NCBI RefSeq assembly: GCF_029894125.1
Contig: NZ_JARXYZ010000030.1
Location: 1-64,000 of the forward strand
Direction: 5' to 3'
DNA from: Kitasatospora sp. MAA19
GTDB taxonomy: Bacteria > Actinomycetota > Actinomycetes > Streptomycetales > Streptomycetaceae
DNA length: 64,000 nucleotides
In this document: positions 59,243 through 64,000 of the stretch, piece after piece
Numbering within the stretch: the stretch's first letter is position 1
How the letters are laid out: each line of letters begins with the position of its first letter
The notes under the pieces: generated by a model
Seen by the model: the letters and a program-made list of their open reading frames with translations, nothing else
Database searches by the model: none
What the model was told of the DNA's origin: nothing
Position numbers and translations under genes: made by a program

Positions 59243-59994
59243 GCGGGCACCTCCGGCAGCCAGTCGCGCGGACCGGCCAGGCGCCCGGTCAGCTGGGCGC
59301 GGTACGCGGCGCGCACCGCCTCGGGCGAGTCGAAGCCGGGCTCGTCCACCAGCCAGACCTCCGGGATCCGCGCCACCGCCCCCTCGATCGCCGCCTCCGC
59401 GAGCGGCGCGAGCGCCTTGTCCGCGGCCGCCAGGTCGGGCTGGGCCCGCAGCAGCGCGTGGTCGGAGGCGTCGTACGGGCGGCGCACCCAGGCGGCGGCG
59501 CCCGCCCAGTGGTGGTGGAAGATCAGGCTCGCGCCGTGGTCGATCAGCCGCAGCCCGCCGGTCGCCACCAGCAGGTTGGGGTTGCGCCAGGAGCGGTCGA
59601 CGTTGCCGATCAGCGCGTCGAACCAGAGCACCCGGCCGGCCGACTCCGGGTCCACCTCGAAGCAGAGCGGGTCGAAGTTGAGCGCACCGCTGACGAACGC
59701 CATCCCGAGATTGGTGCCGCCGCTGGCCCGCATCTGGTCCTGGATCTGCTGGTCCGGCTCGCTACGGGCCAGCACCGGATCCAGGTCGATCGTCACCAGC
59801 TCCGGCACCGGCAGACCGAGCCGCCGGCCCAGCTCCCCGGCCAGCACCTCCGCCACCAAGGCCTTGCGGCCCTGCGCCGCGCCGACCCATTTCAGCGCGT
59901 ACAGCCGCCGGTCGTCGGCCTCGACCAGGCCCGGCATCGAGCCGCCTTCTCGTAGTGGCGTCACATAACGGATCGCCGTCACCTCGGGGAGCAC
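59239..59994 (-). CDS. HipA-like protein kinase
   Basis: A 251-residue protein with a HipA/PI3-4-kinase-like fold. Visible parts: YALKWVGAAQGRKALVAEVL with the likely ATP-binding Lys (about 33), LAGELGRRLGLPVPE, WFDALIGNVDRSWRNPNLLV (about 124-143) with the catalytic Asp/Asn loop, and LRLIDHGASLIFHHHW (about 148-163) in the place of the metal-binding DxD. It is shorter than E. coli HipA (about 440) and has no HipB-like antitoxin beside it. It may phosphorylate a protein or small molecule; toxin action is not shown. Confidence 0.8.
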   Translation of the reverse strand: MLPEVTAIRYVTPLREGGSMPGLVEADDRRLYALKWVGAAQGRKALVAEVLAGELGRRLGLPVPELVTIDLDPVLARSEPDQQIQDQMRASGGTNLGMAFVSGALNFDPLCFEVDPESAGRVLWFDALIGNVDRSWRNPNLLVATGGLRLIDHGASLIFHHHWAGAAAWVRRPYDASDHALLRAQPDLAAADKALAPLAEAAIEGAVARIPEVWLVDEPGFDSPEAVRAAYRAQLTGRLAGPRDWLPEVPA

Positions 59995-60101
59995 GGCCGA
60001 CAGCCTATCGGTGCCGACCCACCACCTCCTTCACTCCTCCGCCATCCGCCCCATCCCGGTGGCAGCCCCCGCTGCTCCGTGCGAGTGTGGCGGACAGTAA
60101 T

Positions 60102-60134
60102 GGGGACCTTCACGCAGTCACGGGGACCTTCACG
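60102..60134. repeat. Short direct repeat before ndh
   Basis: GGGGACCTTCACG occurs at 60102 and 60122 (period 20 bp), in the 170-bp divergent region between the HipA-like gene and ndh. It may be a duplicated regulator half-site. Confidence 0.6.
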
Positions 60135-60164
60135 GTTACGACCTGCACGGCAAAGGGATGAGCG

Positions 60165-61523
60165 ATGGAACGACCTCGGATCCTGATCGTGGGCGGTGGC
60201 TTCGCCGGCCTGGAGTGCGCCCGCCGCCTCGAACACAAGCTCGCGCCGTCGGAGGCCGAGATCTCGCTGGTCACACCGTTCAGCTATCAGCTCTACCTGC
60301 CCCTGCTGCCGCACGTCGCGGCCGGCGTACTGACCCCGCAGTCGGTGGCGGTCTCCCTGCGCCGCTCGCTGCGCCGCACCCACATCGTCCCGGGCGGCGC
60401 GATCGGCGTCGACCCGGCCTCCAAGGTGTGCGTGGTCCGCAAGATCACCGACGAGGTGGTGGCGCTGAGGTACGACTACCTGGTGCTCGCCCCCGGCAGC
60501 GTCACCCGCACCTTCGACATCCCCGGCCTCACCGACTACGCCCGCGGGATGAAGTCGCTCGCCGAGGCGGCCTACGTCCGCGACCACGTGATCGCCCAAC
60601 TCGACCTCGCCTCGGCCACCTTGGACCAGCGGGAGCGCGAGTCCCGACTGCAGTTCGTGGTGGTCGGCGGCGGCTACGCGGGCACCGAGACGGCCGCCTG
60701 CCTGCAGCGTCTGACCACCGCCGCGGCCCGCCGCTACCCGCGCCTGGACGCCCGGCAGATCAAGTGGCACCTGATCGACATCGCCCCGAAGCTGATGCCG
60801 GAGCTGGGCGACGCGCTGGGCACGGCCGCCCTGGAGGTACTGCGCCGCCGCGGCATCGAGGTGTCGCTCGGCGTCTCGGTGGCCGAAGTCGGCGCCGAGT
60901 CGGTCAAGTTCACCGACGGCCGGGTGCTGCCCTGCCGCACGCTGATCTGGACGGCCGGGGTGGCGGCGAGCCCGCTGATCGCCACGCTCGACACGGAGAC
61001 GGTCCGCGGCCGGGTCGCGGTGACGGCGGAGCTTCGGGTGCCGCAGTTCGAGGGCGTGTTCGCACTGGGCGACGCGGCCGCCGTGCCGGACCTCGCGAAG
61101 GGCGACGGCGCGGTCTGCCCGCCGACCGCCCAGCACGCCGCCCGGCAGGGCCGTGTGGCGGCGAACAACGTGATCTCCGTGCTCCGCAGCCAGCCCCTGG
61201 AGCCGTACTACCACAAGGACTTGGGCCTGGTGGTCGACCTCGGCGGCAAGGACGCCGTGTCCAGGCCGCTCGGCGTGGAGCTGCACGGGGTGCCGGCCCA
61301 GGTGGTGGCCCGCGGCTACCACCTGATGGCGATGCGCACCAACGCGGCCAAGTTCCGGGTGGGCGCCAACTGGCTGCTCAACGCGACCGCCGGGGACGAC
61401 TTCGTCCGGACCGGCTTCCTCGCCCGCCAACCCGCCCGCCTGCGCGACTTCGAGTACACCGACGCCTACCTGACGAAGGATCAGGTCCGGGCGCACGCCC
61501 AGGCGCTGCTCGCCAAGGGCTGA
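60165..61523 (+). CDS. ndh: Type II NADH dehydrogenase
   Basis: A 452-residue two-dinucleotide-binding flavoprotein. The FAD fold begins ILIVGGGFAGLECARRL (about 6-22), the NADH fold FVVVGGGYAGTETAACL (about 165-181), and GVFALGDAAAVPD (about 294-306) is the second FAD motif. The quinone-site segment PPTAQHAARQG (about 317-327) is typical of NDH-2, which passes electrons from NADH to menaquinone at the inner membrane face without pumping protons. ATG 60165 follows AAGGGATG. Confidence 0.93.
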   Translation: MERPRILIVGGGFAGLECARRLEHKLAPSEAEISLVTPFSYQLYLPLLPHVAAGVLTPQSVAVSLRRSLRRTHIVPGGAIGVDPASKVCVVRKITDEVVALRYDYLVLAPGSVTRTFDIPGLTDYARGMKSLAEAAYVRDHVIAQLDLASATLDQRERESRLQFVVVGGGYAGTETAACLQRLTTAAARRYPRLDARQIKWHLIDIAPKLMPELGDALGTAALEVLRRRGIEVSLGVSVAEVGAESVKFTDGRVLPCRTLIWTAGVAASPLIATLDTETVRGRVAVTAELRVPQFEGVFALGDAAAVPDLAKGDGAVCPPTAQHAARQGRVAANNVISVLRSQPLEPYYHKDLGLVVDLGGKDAVSRPLGVELHGVPAQVVARGYHLMAMRTNAAKFRVGANWLLNATAGDDFVRTGFLARQPARLRDFEYTDAYLTKDQVRAHAQALLAKG

Positions 61524-61541
61524 CCGGCGCACGGAACGTCG

Positions 61542-61575
61542 GTGCCCCCGCGGTCAGGACCGGCCGCGGGGGCAC
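61542..61575. terminator. Bidirectional terminator
   Basis: Perfect 12-bp arms GTGCCCCCGCGG and CCGCGGGGGCAC around a 10-nt loop, between convergent ndh and the lipase gene. Confidence 0.85.
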
Positions 61576-61598
61576 CGAAGCATACGATCAGCGCACGG

Positions 61599-62813
61599 TC
61601 ATCGCGCGGTCAGGTACATCCCGCTCGCGTCCTGCCCGGCCGTGTTGTGGCACGAGTAGTCACCGGTCGGACGACCCCACAGCAGCGTCAGGCAACGCCC
61701 GACCGCCTGCTGCCCGTAGTAGTTGGGGTGCATCGACTCCTGCAGCACGCCCTGCGTGGAGTTGAGCCCGCCGTCCAGGAAGCGGGCCCACTCGCTGGTG
61801 GTCGCGGTCGGGCCGGAGCTCGTGGTCGGCTGCTTGGTGGCCGTCGAGCAGACCTCGCGGCCCTGCAGCATGTCCGACAGGTCCAGGAACTGCGCGCCCT
61901 TGGACGCGGCGACGCCCGCCAGCGACTGGGAGATCTGCGGCACCAGGGTGTCCCGTGCCCAGTCGGCGTCACCGTCCCAGAACGGGCAGCCGCCGGTGTT
62001 GGAGCGGGTCCAGCCGCTCTCCGGGTAGCGCATCTCGGCGCTGCGCGGGATCGGCGAGGGGTAGGACTGCAGCACCAGGCGGTAGTCCGACTGCGCGTAG
62101 CCCGCGTCGGCCATCACCGCGCGGACCTCGTCGATCGCCTTGCCGACCCCGGCCATCGCCGTGGGCATCTTCGAGTCGATCGAGGACTGCGCCGAGTCGT
62201 GGCAGTAGGAGTACCAGATGAGGTAGTCCTGCACGCAGTTGGAGATGATCCCGCCGAAGCCCAGGTCGTTGCCGCCGATCGACAGCGTGATCAGCTTGAC
62301 GTTGTTCTGCCGTGCCACGGTGGCGAGTTGGTCGGCCTGCGGGGCCTCGCCCTTGAGCGTCTGGCCGCCGTTGGCGGCACGGAAGATGTTCGCGGTGACG
62401 GCACCGGAGCAGGCCAGGTTGATCTCGTTCTGGGCGCCGGTCGAGGCGCTGACCACCTCGGCGACGTCCGAGCGGTCGCAGCCGCTGCCGGCCGTGGCGC
62501 CGTAGACCAGCGAGGGGTCGTACGAACTGCCGTTCCAGGCACGGTCGGTGCCGTTCCGGCTGCCGCTGGTCCCGGCCGAGTTGCCCTTCCAGCGGCCGGC
62601 TTCGCCGGAGATGTAGCTGTCGCCGAGCGTGACGCTGGCGGTGGGGCCGCCCGGCGCGGCCAGGCGGACGGCGGCCGGGGTGGCAGGCGCGGCAAAGGCG
62701 GGCGCGGCCACGGCGAGACCGCTCGCGGCGAGTGGGAGGGCGAGGGCCGCGGTGAACAGCCGTCGGTGGAGTCGGGGGGCGCTGCGGGTGATGCTCGAAC
62801 CGTTTTCGGGCAC
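61599..62813 (-). CDS. Secreted SGNH/GDSL hydrolase (lipase/esterase)
   Basis: A 404-residue exported esterase. The signal peptide (about 1-41, ending AFA) is followed by block I GDSYISGEAGRW (nucleophile Ser, about 63-74), block III SIGGNDLGF (about 155-163) and block V SMHPNYYGQQAVG (catalytic His, about 370-382). Six cysteines in the mature part suggest disulfides, as in S. coelicolor and S. rimosus lipases of this family. The GTG 62813 start has an AGGAG site; the open frame upstream lacks coding character. Confidence 0.9.
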   Translation of the reverse strand: MPENGSSITRSAPRLHRRLFTAALALPLAASGLAVAAPAFAAPATPAAVRLAAPGGPTASVTLGDSYISGEAGRWKGNSAGTSGSRNGTDRAWNGSSYDPSLVYGATAGSGCDRSDVAEVVSASTGAQNEINLACSGAVTANIFRAANGGQTLKGEAPQADQLATVARQNNVKLITLSIGGNDLGFGGIISNCVQDYLIWYSYCHDSAQSSIDSKMPTAMAGVGKAIDEVRAVMADAGYAQSDYRLVLQSYPSPIPRSAEMRYPESGWTRSNTGGCPFWDGDADWARDTLVPQISQSLAGVAASKGAQFLDLSDMLQGREVCSTATKQPTTSSGPTATTSEWARFLDGGLNSTQGVLQESMHPNYYGQQAVGRCLTLLWGRPTGDYSCHNTAGQDASGMYLTAR

Positions 62814-63039
62814 GACGGAACTCCTGCGGCTCGGTCTCCCCGTGCGGTGGGGACGGGAAGACGCGTAGGTGAGGGTGGGCCGCCGGCCGGTGGCGCGATG
62901 AACATGACACGCCCGCACTGGTTACCGCTAGGTATCTGCAGCAGGTTTCCCGCTTTGTTACCGCCGGGTTCAGACCAGCGGAGCGCCGGGTTAAGCCCCG
63001 GGCCAAGCCCTGGATCGAGCCGCGGGTCAAGCCCCGGGT
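62814..63039. other. Gap with short CCCGGGTTAAGCC-type repeats
   Basis: The 226-bp gap upstream of the lipase and downstream of the aminotransferase contains related blocks GGGTTAAGCCCCGGG, GGTCAAGCCCCGGGT and GGCCAAGCCCTGG at about 62983-63032. They could form the aminotransferase terminator. No gene is seen. Confidence 0.5.
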
Positions 63040-64000
63040 TCACACCAGCCGCGAGCCGTCACCGCCCGTTCCCAGCACGGCCGCCAGGTCCTCGGCCAGC
63101 CGCCGCGCGTCCGCCGGATCCAGCCCGGCCGTGGTGATCCGCAGCCCCGGCGGGGACTGGATGCGGTAGCGCGCGCCGGGCGCCGCGACCCAGCCCCGCT
63201 GCACCAGCGCCGCCAGCGCGGAGGTCTCGTCCGGCACCGGTACCCAGACGTTCAGCCCGCTCGCGCCGTGCGCCTCGATGCCGCGCGCGGCGAGTTCGCC
63301 GAGCAGCGCGTCCCGGCGGGCCCGGTAGACGCCGGCCACCCGGTCGACCGGCGCCGCGTCGGTGCGCCACAGTTCGGCGACGGTGCGCTGGAGCAGGTGG
63401 CTGACCCAGCCGGCACCCAGCCGCAGCCGTCCGGTGACCCGCCCGATGGTGTCCTGGTCGCCGACCGCCACCGAGAGCCGCAGGTCCGGCCCGTACGCCT
63501 TGGCCGCCGAGCGCACCACCGCCCAGTGCTGCGAGCCGGCGCCCGCCAGCGGGTGGTACGGCTGGTCGACCATGCCGTGCCCGTGGTCGTCCTCGATCAG
63601 CAGCACCCCGGGGTGCTCGGCCAGGACGGCCCGCAGCGCCTCGGCCCGGCGGGGGGTGAGCGCGGCACCGGTCGGGTTCTGCGCCCGGCTGGTGACCACC
63701 ACCGCGCGGGCGCCCTCGGCCAGCGCGGCGGCGAGCGAGTCGGGCAGCGGGCCCTCGTCGTCCAGCCGGACGGGCGCGGGCCGCAGGCCCAGCGCGGGCA
63801 GCAGATCGAGCAGGCTGCCCCAGCCCGGGTCCTCGACGGCGACCGCGTCGCCTGCCCGCAGCCGGGTGACGAGGATGCGCTCGATGGTGTCGAGCGAGCC
63901 GGAGGCCACGGCGATCGGGCCGCCGGGCAGGCCGTCGGCCTCGAAGGAGGCGCGGGCGAGCGCGAGCAGCCCGGGATCGACCGCCGGGTGCCCGTACAGG
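63040..64000 (-). CDS. MocR-like/class I aminotransferase domain, partial
   Basis: The C-terminal 319 codons of a fold-type I PLP protein; the start lies beyond the window. LYGHPAVDPGLLALARA opens the visible part; VEDPGWGSLLDLLPALGL, VVVTSRAQNPTGAALT and LIEDDHGHGMV hold cofactor contacts, and the PLP Lys is in RSAAKAYGPDLRLSVAVG. The sequence style (LTPRRAEALRAVL, SGLNVWVPV) fits MocR-type GntR/aminotransferase regulators, whose winged helix would lie outside the window; a plain aminotransferase is the alternative. Confidence 0.82.
   Translation of the reverse strand, partial: LYGHPAVDPGLLALARASFEADGLPGGPIAVASGSLDTIERILVTRLRAGDAVAVEDPGWGSLLDLLPALGLRPAPVRLDDEGPLPDSLAAALAEGARAVVVTSRAQNPTGAALTPRRAEALRAVLAEHPGVLLIEDDHGHGMVDQPYHPLAGAGSQHWAVVRSAAKAYGPDLRLSVAVGDQDTIGRVTGRLRLGAGWVSHLLQRTVAELWRTDAAPVDRVAGVYRARRDALLGELAARGIEAHGASGLNVWVPVPDETSALAALVQRGWVAAPGARYRIQSPPGLRITTAGLDPADARRLAEDLAAVLGTGGDGSRLV

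Noticed and set aside
1..64000. CRISPR array, biosynthetic gene cluster or prophage
   Set aside because: No regularly spaced repeats with unique spacers, no polyketide or peptide synthetase genes and no phage structural genes were seen.

Overview
The window is very GC-rich chromosomal DNA with Streptomycetaceae-type signals: GTG starts, GGAGG ribosome sites, leaderless TAGGCT/TAGACT promoters, a DmdR/IdeR-type iron box and an actinobacterial c-di-AMP riboswitch. The secreted ribonuclease at 7015-7407 is close to RNase Sa of Streptomyces (Kitasatospora) aureofaciens, so a Kitasatospora/Streptomyces relative is the best guess (inference). I saw no tRNA, rRNA or CRISPR array. The window reads as a metabolic and regulatory core-to-accessory region with small scars of mobile elements, not as a phage or integrative element.

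Layout. 1-470: a 209-bp tandem repeat whose minus strand looks like repeated small-RNA genes (conserved promoter, hairpins, intrinsic terminator). 471-16120: alpha/beta hydrolase, universal stress protein, secreted GH18 protein, secreted carboxylesterase, TetR regulator, MOSC protein, RNase Sa, a fused carboxyltransferase, a small secreted transglycosylase, an HD protein, an AEC carrier, a VOC protein divergent from a WYL regulator, a MarR regulator divergent from a hydrolase, and a DUF1876 protein; two transposase remnants lie in gaps. 16429-25453: DMT transporter, ArsR/MFS operon, degenerate kinase ATPase, PolX, and a pseudouridine-catabolism pair (psuG and a PfkB kinase) divergent from a LysR regulator. 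25511-33768: PNGase A-like secreted protein, a two-component system whose sensor and regulator genes are separated by an oppositely oriented purple acid phosphatase, a secreted protein, an FhuF-like [2Fe-2S] protein and a cache-domain protein.

33822-39260: a GntR regulator beside an operon of APC permease, CoA-transferase and acyl-CoA dehydrogenase. The dehydrogenase has lost its middle, so the route (perhaps glutarate-type) is probably broken; next to it a YhgE/Pip-like membrane gene is frameshifted in a homopolymer. 39471-47300: a catabolic cluster with GH13 glucosidase, KDPG/KHG aldolase, N-acyl-D-amino-acid deacylase and PLP D-amino-acid deaminase on one strand, and KDG kinase, IclR regulator and RidA on the other, around a perfect 12-bp inverted repeat that is the likely IclR operator. 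47448-58216: MFS exporter, an iron-box-controlled DUF2470 protein, APC permease, a riboswitch-controlled LysM/M23 endopeptidase, a DHA2 exporter, purB and a HelD-like helicase. 58246-64000: MarR regulator, a HipA-like kinase/DUF3037 pair, type II NADH dehydrogenase, an SGNH lipase and a MocR-like aminotransferase cut by the window edge.

The most interesting items are the small-RNA-like array at 1-460, the decayed acyl-CoA dehydrogenase, the split two-component system, the HipA/DUF3037 pair and the several sharply defined operators.
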